This document shows, one piece after another, positions 24,662-34,800 of a stretch of DNA of 64,000 nucleotides (positions within the stretch are counted from its first letter, which is position 1; each line of letters begins with the position of its first letter). The stretch covers positions 124,001 to 188,000 of the forward strand of contig JAJNNX010000008.1 of assembly GCA_023159155.1 (NCBI GenBank). Reading direction: 5' to 3'. The notes beneath the pieces were generated by a model. The model ran no database searches. It saw only the letters and a program-made list of their open reading frames with translations, and was not told the origin of the DNA. A program made the position numbers and the translations under genes. Source of the stretch: Ustulina deusta. Its lineage: Eukaryota > Ascomycota > Sordariomycetes > Xylariales > Xylariaceae.

Positions 24662-27382
24662 TCATTGGTCCATGTTGCTGAAGTTTACCCCACCAGCCGT
24701 TTTTGCGTTTGTACGACCGAATAGGTATCCTCTCCTCCAGTCGTCGGCATTCAAACTGACAACATAGAACCACAGGTCGGCAGCGCCCGATGGAAAGTCC
24801 ACATAGTACTCGATGGGAAGTCCGAGTATGACTTCCAAGACAACGTCGCCGTAGACTCCAGCGCCGCTAGTGGGGGTGAATTCTACATGGCATGTGTCTT
24901 CTGTTTTTTCCCTAACCACATTCCCGACCTTGGCTTCTGTTTTCCGCCGCTTAGCGACTGCTCTCTCAGGCTCGTTGAAATCCTGATTGCTCTGTTCAAG
25001 GACTTGATGTATCATTCGCGCACTCTCACTCTCGAACTGGATTCCGAGACCATGATCGAGTAGAAACTGGAGCAGATTAGCTTCAGAGCAGCGACTCACG
25101 TTCCTCCAAGGCCGCTCCTTCCACAGATATGATCCGCCACTAGTGGCTTTCCCAATCGCAGCATTATACGTGTAGAGTCTTCGGTCGCTGAGTTCCTTCA
25201 AATCTAGAATTGTCCGTCGCGTGATTCTAATGTGCTGACGTTGCTGAAGAAGATATCCTGCGAGACAGCCACCTATTGGTTCATCATAACTGCGACATTG
25301 ATCGAGAAAGAGAGCATTTTCCATCAGTGCCCCAGTAATAAAGATTTTCTTGACTCGCCGGAAAATGATAGCAAGACATTCTCTGCTGTTGGTCTCGCGA
25401 ACAGCCGTTCTCACCACTTGCTCAATATCAATCAGTGATTCTTCGGCTCGTTGAAGAATAATGTCAAGGAGCTCTCCGTTTTGGTCTTCATTGCGAACAG
25501 CGGCTACTACCACCTTCGTAGTAATTTCTATTGTGTTGGCTCGTTGAAGAACGACATCAAGGTATTCTCTGTGTTGGCCACTGTATTCCATAATGGTCAG
25601 TATCACCTCCTCAGTCAGTGTCGATTTTCTGGCCCGTCGCAAAATATCGAGGATTTGTCTGCTTTGGCGTAGGTTCTTAATAGCGGCCAGAACCACCTCC
25701 TGAGTAATTACTGACTTTTCGGCTCGTAGCAGGGTGATATCGAGGATTTGTCTGCCTTGGTGTTCGTTGGAAATAGCGGCCAGAACCACGTCCTGAGTAA
25801 TCACCGATATTTCGGCTCGTGGCAGAATGACATCGAGGATTTCTCTGCCTTGGCGTAGGTTCTTAATAGCGGCCAGAACCACCTCTTGAGTAATCACCGA
25901 TTTTTCGGCTCGTGGCAGAATGATAGCGAGGATTTCTCTGCCTTGGCGTTCGTTGGAAATAGCGGCCAGAACCACATTCTGAGTAATCACCGATTTTTCG
26001 GCTCGCGGCAGAATGATATCGAAGATTTTTCTGCCTTGGTGTTTGTTGGAAATAGCGGCCATAACCATAGCCTGAGTAATCATCGATTTTTCGGCTTGTG
26101 GCAGAATAATATCGAGGATTTCCCTGCCTTGGGATCTGTTGGAAATAGCGGCCCGAACCACATCCTTAGTAATTGCCAGTCTTCCAACTCGTCGGATAAA
26201 TAGGTCGAATATTTGCCTGCTTCCCTCCGGCCTGCGAGCGGCGGCTATCATGATCCTTTCGGTCAGGTTGACATATACATCTTGCCGAGAAAAAACGCAC
26301 CACAGATTGTGCATAGACCCGTCCTGGACCAGCTTTAGCAAAACGTTTTCATCTAAGTTGTCTAGGTGCGACTGAAAGTGCGATATTGAAGAGTATAATG
26401 GGCTGGGCGTGTTGGTTACATCATAATGACAAACGTGGGAGATCACTTCGGAAATAATAGTAGGTATCGGCTTTTCGTAAGAGACCCTCAAACCCTTGCC
26501 TTCTTCCGAGCAAAGCCCGAGAAGCGCATAGATGTGGTCATGTTCCCTTATTGCCTGGGCCTCGCGAAAGAGTCGCAGCAGTGTCCGAAGATCTCTATGT
26601 GGGCTGCCCTTTTGTAATCTTGCTGGCGACCCGGGCATCAGATCGAGTACGGCTTGGCAGTGGGAATCAATTTCAACGTCGAATGCCGACGGTGCTACAG
26701 AAAAGATAGCTGACGACACCGCTTTCCCCCCACAGTGAATCAGTGCTGCCCGTGCATTTCCCACCTCCTGCAATACCCATATTCTGCGGAACCATGGGTG
26801 ATCGAAGATTTGTTGGAGACCAAGAAATGCGGGATTGTTGTGATCTCGAATATGACTGCTTTGGAACCCTTTCCAAACCGAGACTTGCTTTTTATCGGCG
26901 GGCGATTTCCCGTCCTTCTGCGAGTCTTGCAGCTCGTGTAACCTCATCATGGCGAGATCCATTTCGTGTGTAGATGGCCCAAGCCATACAACAACACGAT
27001 GAGCTGCTCTATAAATCTCGGACATCTGCTGGACTTGGTGATTGCGCTCAGTTGTGTCATTTTCGTCTTGGTTGATGCAGATGGCATCAATCCACAGCAT
27101 GCGGTCTTCACCTGGTCGTCGCAAGCTCAGAAGGAGTCGGTATAGGTTGTAGCCTATGCTGAGCTTTTTCATTTCCTCTTCGTGGAGTATTTCTATACAA
27201 TATAGGCCATGCGTTACGACGCCCCATGTATAGGATACAGCCTCGTAATCGATTACATCGCCAGGTGCAAGTGAGGCATGAACAAGCTCACACTGCAATT
27301 GCTGTCCCACGCCGCCAAAAAGTCGGACGAGACGAAAAGAGGGCTCACCCAAATTGAGCGGCGTGTATGTGTAGGTTTCCAT
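24662..27382 (-). CDS. HET-domain protein with tandem 31-residue repeats
   Basis: This is one uninterrupted frame of 906 aa (ATG at 27382). Residues about 46-200 are a heterokaryon-incompatibility (HET) domain: YEAVSYTWG, MLWIDAICINQDENDTTERN, QMSEIYRAAHRVVVWLGPS and IWVLQEVGNA. IREHDHIYALLGLCSEE is seen further on. From about residue 395 to 690 lie about ten tandem helical repeats of 31 residues with the pattern ITQEVVLAAIxNxxQGREIL. The central ones are nearly identical in DNA. The C terminus (about 690-906) is unrecognised and includes a basic patch (AVAKRRKTEAK). HET domains act as cell-death effectors in fungal non-self recognition; repeat arrays in such proteins often set specificity. 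I infer that role here. The frame is intact, with no introns visible. Confidence 0.9.
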   Translation of the reverse strand: METYTYTPLNLGEPSFRLVRLFGGVGQQLQCELVHASLAPGDVIDYEAVSYTWGVVTHGLYCIEILHEEEMKKLSIGYNLYRLLLSLRRPGEDRMLWIDAICINQDENDTTERNHQVQQMSEIYRAAHRVVVWLGPSTHEMDLAMMRLHELQDSQKDGKSPADKKQVSVWKGFQSSHIRDHNNPAFLGLQQIFDHPWFRRIWVLQEVGNARAALIHCGGKAVSSAIFSVAPSAFDVEIDSHCQAVLDLMPGSPARLQKGSPHRDLRTLLRLFREAQAIREHDHIYALLGLCSEEGKGLRVSYEKPIPTIISEVISHVCHYDVTNTPSPLYSSISHFQSHLDNLDENVLLKLVQDGSMHNLWCVFSRQDVYVNLTERIMIAAARRPEGSRQIFDLFIRRVGRLAITKDVVRAAISNRSQGREILDIILPQAEKSMITQAMVMAAISNKHQGRKIFDIILPRAEKSVITQNVVLAAISNERQGREILAIILPRAEKSVITQEVVLAAIKNLRQGREILDVILPRAEISVITQDVVLAAISNEHQGRQILDITLLRAEKSVITQEVVLAAIKNLRQSRQILDILRRARKSTLTEEVILTIMEYSGQHREYLDVVLQRANTIEITTKVVVAAVRNEDQNGELLDIILQRAEESLIDIEQVVRTAVRETNSRECLAIIFRRVKKIFITGALMENALFLDQCRSYDEPIGGCLAGYLLQQRQHIRITRRTILDLKELSDRRLYTYNAAIGKATSGGSYLWKERPWRNVSRCSEANLLQFLLDHGLGIQFESESARMIHQVLEQSNQDFNEPERAVAKRRKTEAKVGNVVREKTEDTCHVEFTPTSGAGVYGDVVLEVILGLPIEYYVDFPSGAADLWFYVVSLNADDWRRGYLFGRTNAKTAGGVNFSNMDQ
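25701..26166 (-). repeat. 93-bp tandem repeats in HET gene
   Basis: The marker word tgagtaat recurs at 25701, 25794, 25887, 25980 and 26073, with a variant at 26166. This is exact 93-base spacing, 31 codons per unit. Units at each side (for example about 25611) are diverged and slightly out of step. The sharp centre-to-edge gain in divergence is typical of recent unit turnover. Confidence 0.88.
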
Positions 27383-28622
27383 GGCGAATATGATTATGCC
27401 TCAGAAAATGAAACCCGTTGGCGGAAACAACGCGGAGAAATGAATGGCATAAATACAGAAGAAAGAAATAAGTTGACAAAACAAGCACCGCGCTGTCAAA
27501 GTGGCAGTGAAAACTAGATACACAGGTAGGCTAACGCGGAGTGTTCTATCTGCTCAGCCAAGGCAGAATCAATCTGAGACCATCCTCGCGCTTCTTGTAC
27601 ACAACTACCTAGAGGTAAGCCAGTTTATGAGGCCAGGATGTGTGTCGTACAGCATGTATTGCTCCAAGCCCACGTACCTACTATCCACATTAGCCACCTA
27701 CCAAACTACCTAGCACTTACTTGTCGGTTATAAACTAGTCAATGAATCAAAGGTTGAATCAATAACCGTTCCAGTCTTCATGACGTCTCTGCCCCTCTCT
27801 CGAGTGTAGTTATCAATTGCCCGTATACGCGTCTGGGTTTTTCCTCCGTCACCTCTTTTTTTCGACCTCCTACGAAGGGGGGTTTTTAACCCACCTAGGC
27901 CCCACGGGCGCACTAACCGGCCTAAATACGAAGGGGAGGGGGCTATAGGGCTGGCAGGTCGGAAGGGGTATCGTAATGGGTTGTATTGATTTTTTGTTTT
28001 TTTTTAATCTGGGCAGCTATTCGAGTCCCGATTGGCACTTAGTCAGCCTGACAAAAGTAACACCGAGCCCACGGCTGGTGGCTGGCCTTCAGAAGGCGTA
28101 GGTAGGTACTAACTAGGCCTCGAGTAGGCTCATGCTCCCCCAATATATGCGTTCAAACCAATGCTAGGCATGTTGTGTGATTAAATATATGTGCGCGGAT
28201 AAACAAGCACTTACATCACGCAATTGCGGCTAATCTTTTGGCGTTTTGGTGTAGTGTGTAGTGGTAAATCTGACACCCGTCTCCCGCAGCTACCTAACCT
28301 ACTTAGGTAGTATGTATGTACTTAGAGGTACCTAACTATTGCATGTAGTATGACGAACACAAATATTGATGCATGTAAGAGGAATGATAAATAATCAAGC
28401 TAGCCATCCCACCATCAGCACCCCGACAAGGTTCCAAGATTGTCCGAGGCTGTCGCAGCTCAACCGATTTGGGACTCGAGCTGAGAACCCCAAACTCGAA
28501 GAATGCAGACAAGTCAGCGTCACCCAAGTCATAGCTACCTAGGTAGCCTTCGATGGATCAACATAATAATACTCGGTAGATACAATTCAAGGAAACAATT
28601 CAAGGATTACATTTGTCAGAGG
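27383..28622. other. intergenic with short palindromic words
   Basis: 1.2 kb without a supported gene between the HET gene promoter and the TRAF-type gene. CCTAGG/GGTACC/ACCTACC words recur at about 27600-27720 and 28280-28335. A T-rich run lies near 27990. An open frame upstream of 28623 continues the next gene's frame but contains no domain. Confidence 0.55.
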
Positions 28623-29912
28623 ATGCCACCGCCGAACACTCCCGAGGAGGGTGTAGTGTTGACGACGACGACGCTCGCCCTCCGACCCTTGATCCAAGGG
28701 GCGTCCTCGTTGCCCGTCGTCGATCTCCGGTCCCTCGAATATGAGGGCGACGTGGACGAGAACCTCATATGTCCGATATGTCGCTTGCCACTAGTGTTGC
28801 CGACCATTACGCATTGTGACCATGTCTTCTGCCAAACATGTCTCGTCCAGGCCCACAGCCTCAACCCCGTCTGCCCGGTCGACCGTCTGCCGCTGAAACT
28901 CGCCGCCGAGAGTCGAACCGCGCCCAAGATCATCCATAACCAACTCGACAATCTTCGCGTCCGATGCCCCAACAGGCCCCGCGGCTGCGATCTTGTGGTG
29001 GCCAGGTCTCTTGTTGAAAATCACGTCACTCGCTACTGTGACAAAACCTCTGTGCCCTGCCCACATCCCTCCTGCGACAAGGCAGTGGCTCGCAAAGACT
29101 CGGGAAAAGGGTGTCTACATTACGATGTTCAATGCGAGTACTGCGATCATGTATACGAGAAAGCGGACCTGGAGGAGCATCAGGACAATCAGTGTACAAA
29201 CAGAAAGAAGCGCTGTGAGCTATGTGAAACCGAATTTGTGCGCCACAAGCAAGATGAACATGCGAAGGAGTGCCCAGAAGCAGAAACACCATGCAAGTTT
29301 GCACCGCTTGGCTGCATGTCTCTGGTGAGACGCAGAGACCTTGACGAGCACGCACGACTCTGCGAATACAGAGTGGTTGGGCCCGTTGGAGAACAACTGG
29401 CAGAGCTTCGGGCGGGGTTCAAGGCTCTCCAAGAGAAGGACCAGTTAAAGGAGCGACGCATCAAATTCCTCGAAAACAAAGGATTCTCCATGTCCACGAC
29501 AAATACATCGGAAGGAATGGCGGATATCAGCTTGCCGGAGAACACAGCACCTCCAGATCCAGCCCCTTACGAATCTCGCGACCAGTATTTTTTATCACTA
29601 TTCGAGACGATGGAAGCCAAAGTCGAGCGTCTGTCTTCAGCTCTTAGTGAAGTCGAGGGTCGGCATTCCGTGATGCTATTCAACGAGACTCTACCAATCA
29701 AAGATCAACTTACTGAGATTCGTAGTACACTTGGCGTCCTTGGGATGCATGTACGCTGGTTGATGAATTTCAGGCTGCAGGAGAGAGGGAGAGTTGGAAC
29801 AAATTCACCAAGCATCAGCGGCTCTTTGACTGGGTCTCAAGACAACAATAACGACCCAAATCTATCTCGACGCCTCAGTGATAATCTACGAGAACACCCA
29901 CCACGGTTATAG
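28623..29912 (+). CDS. RING and TRAF-type zinc finger protein
   Basis: Single exon, 429 aa. I chose ATG 28623 because the residues before it (to 28503) are not domain-like and GGATGCC is a fair start context. A RING finger spans about residues 50-90: CPIC (50-53), CDHVFCQTC (65-73), CPVDRLPL, where Asp replaces the last Cys, as is common in this family. From about 115 to 290 TRAF-type zinc fingers follow, with Cys/His pairs such as RCPNRPRGCDLVV, CEYCDHVYEKADLEEH and CKFAPLGCMSLVRRRDLDEH. A coiled coil (about 290-320) and a Ser-rich tail end the protein. It is probably an E3 ubiquitin ligase with self-association through the coiled coil. Substrate unknown. Confidence 0.88.
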   Translation: MPPPNTPEEGVVLTTTTLALRPLIQGASSLPVVDLRSLEYEGDVDENLICPICRLPLVLPTITHCDHVFCQTCLVQAHSLNPVCPVDRLPLKLAAESRTAPKIIHNQLDNLRVRCPNRPRGCDLVVARSLVENHVTRYCDKTSVPCPHPSCDKAVARKDSGKGCLHYDVQCEYCDHVYEKADLEEHQDNQCTNRKKRCELCETEFVRHKQDEHAKECPEAETPCKFAPLGCMSLVRRRDLDEHARLCEYRVVGPVGEQLAELRAGFKALQEKDQLKERRIKFLENKGFSMSTTNTSEGMADISLPENTAPPDPAPYESRDQYFLSLFETMEAKVERLSSALSEVEGRHSVMLFNETLPIKDQLTEIRSTLGVLGMHVRWLMNFRLQERGRVGTNSPSISGSLTGSQDNNNDPNLSRRLSDNLREHPPRL

Positions 29913-31359
29913 AGGTGAAGCAATAATTCCGCATTCCAAGTGCCTAATAACTCTCGGCCGGATAATTCTGACTGTTGGAGAATACTGTGGATTCAACTGG
30001 GGGTCTTGCGTCGAAACTGTCGCTTAATGACATCCATCGGATAACGGCATCGTTCTTCAAGATCATACTAATATCAATAACGTTTTCCAATGGCCTGATG
30101 ACTCGCTCATTGTAAGTCATAGAGCCCCACTGAGACGCCGTACCATCTACGGCAGTATTTATCCCATGTTATCTGAAAGTGATCTGGGTTCCCAACGACG
30201 TGTTCATCGTTTGACGCACCATCCGGCTTCTTGAGCTAGGTGTGCGCTCTGAACTGAAAGCTACTAGCCGGTAGAAGAAGAAAAAAGCCAAGTTGTCGCA
30301 AGCATTACACCAACACTGTGCGTTCTTCCCCTCGTCTTAAGTATCTCATGGGTATTACGACAAACTCTCTCCCCCTCTACCCTTCAGCAGCTGAATCTAA
30401 CTTTCTTCAAGCAAGACAGCCATTCCCTAAGAAGGTGGTGGTTAGCAGGTAGTCGAGACCTTGAGATACTGAACTCTATACACTTGTCTCGCCAGCCTCA
30501 ATATCTCAATGGAAACGGCTATCAATGACAACATGCACCGAGGATCCGTGGGATTAGTACGTCGTTTGCGCAGCAGGTCGCTCTAACTAAGCGCTCTTGT
30601 CTACCAGCCAAGCCTCAACGACGTGGTAAATAGAAAAGCCGGCCAGTGAATGATCGAGGCTGCATTGGGGAGAATCTCCGCTGGAGGTCGAATCTCTATA
30701 AAAGAAGGTTGATCACTTTTAGGTGAGATAGAGAATCCCGAATACCCACAGAAGAAGGGCGCAGTCCACTCCTCGACGAAACCCGAGGATTCTTGATCCT
30801 ACCCAGAGGGTGAGGGTACACACCTAAACACTGCTATGCTAAGGGTAATCTCAAGGTTGCTGGAGAGTTCCACGACCAACCTAGGATCAATCAGACATAG
30901 GTAGAGAACCCCTGCGTGAAATATTGCCGTTATCCTGTGGTTCGACTCTCCTCCCGAGCAGACTATATCCACTTGTATGAAATCGCTTTCTAGTGCGATG
31001 GGCGTCAACTCCCTTTTTGGATAGGAGTGCTGCTGTGGTTTGTTGACTAGTGCATATACATAGATTGGAGAAGAGCGAGGCACTTGGGTAGATGGAAAAT
31101 GAATTGCCCGGCATTGGAGCCGAGCCGGCTTCTTCCAGTTTATTCAGGATTGATCTTCTCAAGCTCTCGTGACGTGCCGCCCGACTCTTGCTCAATACAG
31201 TTATGCCACCGAGGCGTTATTTCTTATTTGTTCCCAATGTGACAGGCTATTCGTGTTTATATGTGTGTACATGTCTTATCCATTTACATAGGTAAGTTAC
31301 TATTTACCAAGTAACCTCTGACTTCCATGATGCTAGTCAGAGCCAGTGACTCTCCGAGC
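29913..31359. other. intergenic with a possible micro-gene
   Basis: No large gene. A short spliced open frame at 30509-30649 is listed separately. The open frames at 30799-31195 (minus) overlap each other and show no domain. Confidence 0.5.
30509..30649 (+). CDS. possible spliced micro-gene (29 aa)
   Basis: ATG 30509 starts METAINDN. Sixteen codons lead to a GTACGT donor at 30557. A 51-nt segment with a CTAACTAAG branch-like word ends in CTACCAG at 30607. The second exon continues in frame, PSLNDVVNRKAGQ, to TGA (30647-30649). The intron signals are good, but a 29-aa product is too short to be judged by coding statistics. It could be part of a longer transcript. I do not recognise the peptide. 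Confidence 0.25.
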
Positions 31360-32298
31360 CTATTGGAACCACTCCGTCTCCTCCGGGTTTATCAAGGGGC
31401 CCTGCCAGGGCAAGAACTTGGGTTTACTGCTCTTCACCAAGCGCTGCGGCACCCACTCATCCGGACCAAGCGCCGTCTCGCTACACCCCTCACCGCCCCT
31501 CACAAACAAGATGGCCGCATCCGGGGTCTCGCTCACAAGCTGCGACTCACCGGGCTCATCGATGATAAAGCAGCCCCATCGATACAAGACATCGAAGCTC
31601 CTCAAGCTCTTCCCGACAAGCAACCGCCAACTCCCCGTATCGGAGCCGTAGAGGGCTTCTTCGCACAGCAGGACATCGTGCAAGAGCCCCATGCTGAGTC
31701 CCGAGTCCGGCAGCTCGACCTGCAAGTACGCAACCGGGCTCGCCGTGTCGCTCTCGAAGCTCTTGACCACGTCGAGACGTCTCGTGCGCGGCGCCGTCCC
31801 GAACGTCGGGCTCAGCCCGCGCCACGAGGCCCCGGGCCGCAGGAACACGTCCCGGGACGCGGCCGCCGCGGCCCACGGCAGCCGCCGGAACGGCAGCGTG
31901 GCGTCGCCGTCGAGCGTCAGCACCCAGTAGCTGGCGCGCTCGGCGGCCGTGAAGCAGGAGGCCGAGTCGAAGAGGCCGGCGAACTTGCCCTGCAGAAGCG
32001 GGTTGATGGTGATGATGATGATGATCGCCGCTATCTCCGCTTTGGAGCTAGAGCTGCGGGAAGACACTTCGGAGGAGGAGGAGGAGGAGGAATGGTGGGG
32101 ATCGGATCGGACATCCGAAGAAAAAGAAAAAGAAACAGAAGAAGAAGAAGGGCTGCGCAACACGGCTTCGCGAATCACGTCCCGAAACCGTCTGCTGACG
32201 CGCTGGGCAAGGAGCGTGGACTGGAGGTCGGCTGCGCCGAGGAAGCGCAGAATCAGGATTAGAGTCTCGTTTGGGAGATGCTGCAGCAGGACTGCCAT
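31360..32298 (-). CDS. F-box protein
   Basis: Single exon, 312 aa. The first true in-frame ATG is 32298 (MAVLLQHLPNETLI); codons upstream are open but start only with GTG. The F-box occupies about residues 4-45 (LPNETLILILRFLGAADLQS, VSRRFRDVI). It is followed by a Ser-rich low-complexity stretch and a run of Ile (AAIIIIITI), both encoded by trinucleotide repeats. The remainder (about 110-312) has hydrophobic blocks such as SYWVLTLDGDATLPFRRLPW and RWGCFIIDE that I do not recognise. F-box proteins bind Skp1 and bring substrates to SCF ubiquitin ligases; the substrate here is unknown. Confidence 0.75.
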   Translation of the reverse strand: MAVLLQHLPNETLILILRFLGAADLQSTLLAQRVSRRFRDVIREAVLRSPSSSSVSFSFSSDVRSDPHHSSSSSSSEVSSRSSSSKAEIAAIIIIITINPLLQGKFAGLFDSASCFTAAERASYWVLTLDGDATLPFRRLPWAAAAASRDVFLRPGASWRGLSPTFGTAPRTRRLDVVKSFESDTASPVAYLQVELPDSGLSMGLLHDVLLCEEALYGSDTGSWRLLVGKSLRSFDVLYRWGCFIIDEPGESQLVSETPDAAILFVRGGEGCSETALGPDEWVPQRLVKSSKPKFLPWQGPLINPEETEWFQ

Positions 32299-34800
32299 GG
32301 CGAGTATGTTTCTGGCCAAAGCCCGCACAGTTGGAAGGCTGGTATCACGAAGGCGGCTTTGTAGCCCATATCATTCCGACAACATAGACTTGTTCTGACT
32401 GTGGTTGAGAAGGAGGCGTGAAGTCATGCGGGTGGAGCCGAAAGGTGGGGGGCGAAGGGAGACTTTACTTATATCGTCAACCGGTTACGATCCTCTTCCT
32501 TGATGCTATCACCGATCCCTTCGAGGACATGGCATGGTCCGGACCCGACCCTCTGGCCAGAACTCAGCTCTATGCGTTTATTCCTGTAGTGGACGTCTTT
32601 ATACATATAGCTTGTGCTTGACCAGGCATTATCCGCTATGCTATCGTATGCTACATGTACCGGCAATACAGGTTGGCGGCAGGCTTATTGGGATCTGAAT
32701 GTGGATTTTAATTAATCGAGCCGTTTTCTGGACTTTTGATCTAAAATCCCGAGGACAAGGGGCTCCTTGTTGTGCTCTGTTATACCCACCCGAGTTCATC
32801 GGCGCAGGACAAACCCATATCAAGTTTTATCAGGAAGAAAACACCATCATCGCGCCCTTACCATCTCGCCAAGCCAACACAGCAGACATTCAGGGTCGTC
32901 TGCTCGCCGCTGCAGAGCTTCAGCAACAAGCTCTGCTGCTTCGCCTCTAAGGATTCCCTATGGCCCTCGTCGCACTCGAGTTCGGCACAGAACGCTCGAG
33001 CAGCCTCCTCACAATAGCCCTCGCCCTCCCCTTCACATACAGCGCATGATTTAATGGCCGTCTACAACGCAGTCCTCCGACCCGGAGTCTAGAAGTTGAC
33101 GAACTTGTGCGCCCTATCAAAGTCTTCGTCGAAGGGTCACGGTACGTCTGGCTAGTCGAGCCGACAATCGCTATGTCCTATTGTAAATGGATGAAGAGTA
33201 TTTCAGGGTCATCGTTTCGACGGGATCTGGAGACTTCCAAATCGTCACATCAGCCTGAGCTTCGGCGAGTCCCCGCCGCCGCCGCGGTTTCTCAAATGAG
33301 TCCCGTATCAAAACGTCTGTGCGTAAATATATATCCCCTGTCATCTATCTACCTAGTGCACACTAAGCCAACGTGGTTGTTAATTCCGCACGTTTTCGAA
33401 CCGCATGCAGCCAGCCCGTGCGCGCTGCAGGTAAATCCTGCAACGTTATGCTGATCTGGATGAGAGTTCGCAGCCATTCTGAAACGAACGCAAGGATCTG
33501 TCTCTTTCCAGCGACAGGGAATGCATCTCACCGTCAATGCCGAGCCGGTTTTCCTCCTCCCCCACGTTTCCGAGGATCTCTGGAGTAGCTCGCCTAAAGG
33601 CGTATAAACGTGCGTTCAAGGTCTCCTCGGGTCATCGATCAATATGCCGAGCGTGTATCAAGAGGGAGCCTCCCCGTCTCAACGCGGCTGGGAAGGAGTA
33701 ATAGTGCCCCATTACGTGCGGGACAGACGGTATAGCACGCCATATTGCAGGACGTGTCGAAAACGAATGCTTGGGACCAGCCGGAGGCGGGAGGGCTGCA
33801 TTAGTCATTAGCCTTCTAGGCGAGAAAGGTAGATATTCTGCAACTTCTTTCGTCTGAGGATTATCTAGTAGTTCTATACATCTACCTCAGGTCGTCGAGA
33901 AAAAAAACCTTCCCAAAAGAATGTTATGAACTAGACCTCTGAGGTGACCGATGCTCTCAAGGTGGCGACATATGTGAATGGTGACTACCTCGGGAAGTAT
34001 TCACCCTCCCTAATCATTCCGAAGAAACTCAACAATCCAAAGCCCATATCGTATCTCGTGCAAGTAATGAAACAAACCTCGACTATATGCTATCCAAAAT
34101 GCCGCGGGGCCGGGAACTCCAAAATCTTGAGAAACGGGTCCAGCCCCCCCAAAACAACAACGAAGTGGTGAGGGTCTACGATGCAAGTTTCCATGTCATT
34201 TCGCCATTCTCCAATGCTAAATGATGATAAAAGGGTGTGTAAAAAAGGCAGTACAGCGAAGATGATTAAGATATTGAATCTACATTTATGTGAATACTGA
34301 TCGAGCGAGATACTAGTCAAAGTATCTTGATTATGTGTTAAATTTGAACAAGGGGGAGACGCGAACTGAAGTATCTAATAATAACCAATAGTATTTTGAG
34401 CCACGAAAGCGAGTCGTGACGTGGCAGGGACAAAGGGATTTTATCCCCTCAACATCTTCACCACTTCAACCCATTTCGGTTTTTTTATCAACCCCTTCTA
34501 GGGATATGACTGCCACACCATGTACACCCATGTCTCGAATATATGGACTAGTAAAAAATTAAAGTCGGCTAGAGGCCATGAAATGGCGATGGAGAGCAGA
34601 CAAAGAGAAAAGCCAGTCCAGTCAGGACAACGCCGGGTGCCGACTTGCGCATCAGCACAAAAACGAACAATACATCCAATATACACAGAGAAAAAAAGGA
34701 CACGAGGATTCTCATCCCTAGGTCTCGTGGCGCCCTAATAGGCAAGATCTTCATATTCCTTCTAAAAAAATCCCCCAACACAGCAGCAAGTGTGTCAAAT
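32299..34800. other. gene-poor stretch with a dispersed repeat fragment
   Basis: 2.5 kb without a supported gene. A 73-bp repeat fragment lies at 32863-32935 within a longer open frame. The rest holds the F-box gene's promoter side and the 3' flank of the DENN gene. Confidence 0.5.
32863..32935 (+). repeat. dispersed repeat fragment, copy 1
   Basis: This matches 61212-61284 without gaps over 73 bases, at roughly four of five positions. The readable frame gives ANTADIQGRLLAAAELQQQA here and ANRADVLNRLFAAAQIKQQT in the other copy, so it was probably once protein-coding. Family not recognised; a transposon or a decayed gene family are both possible. Confidence 0.6.

Noticed and set aside
30934..30962. 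B-box-like word with possible T-arm
   Set aside because: No companion A-box or cloverleaf; a single short word is expected by chance.
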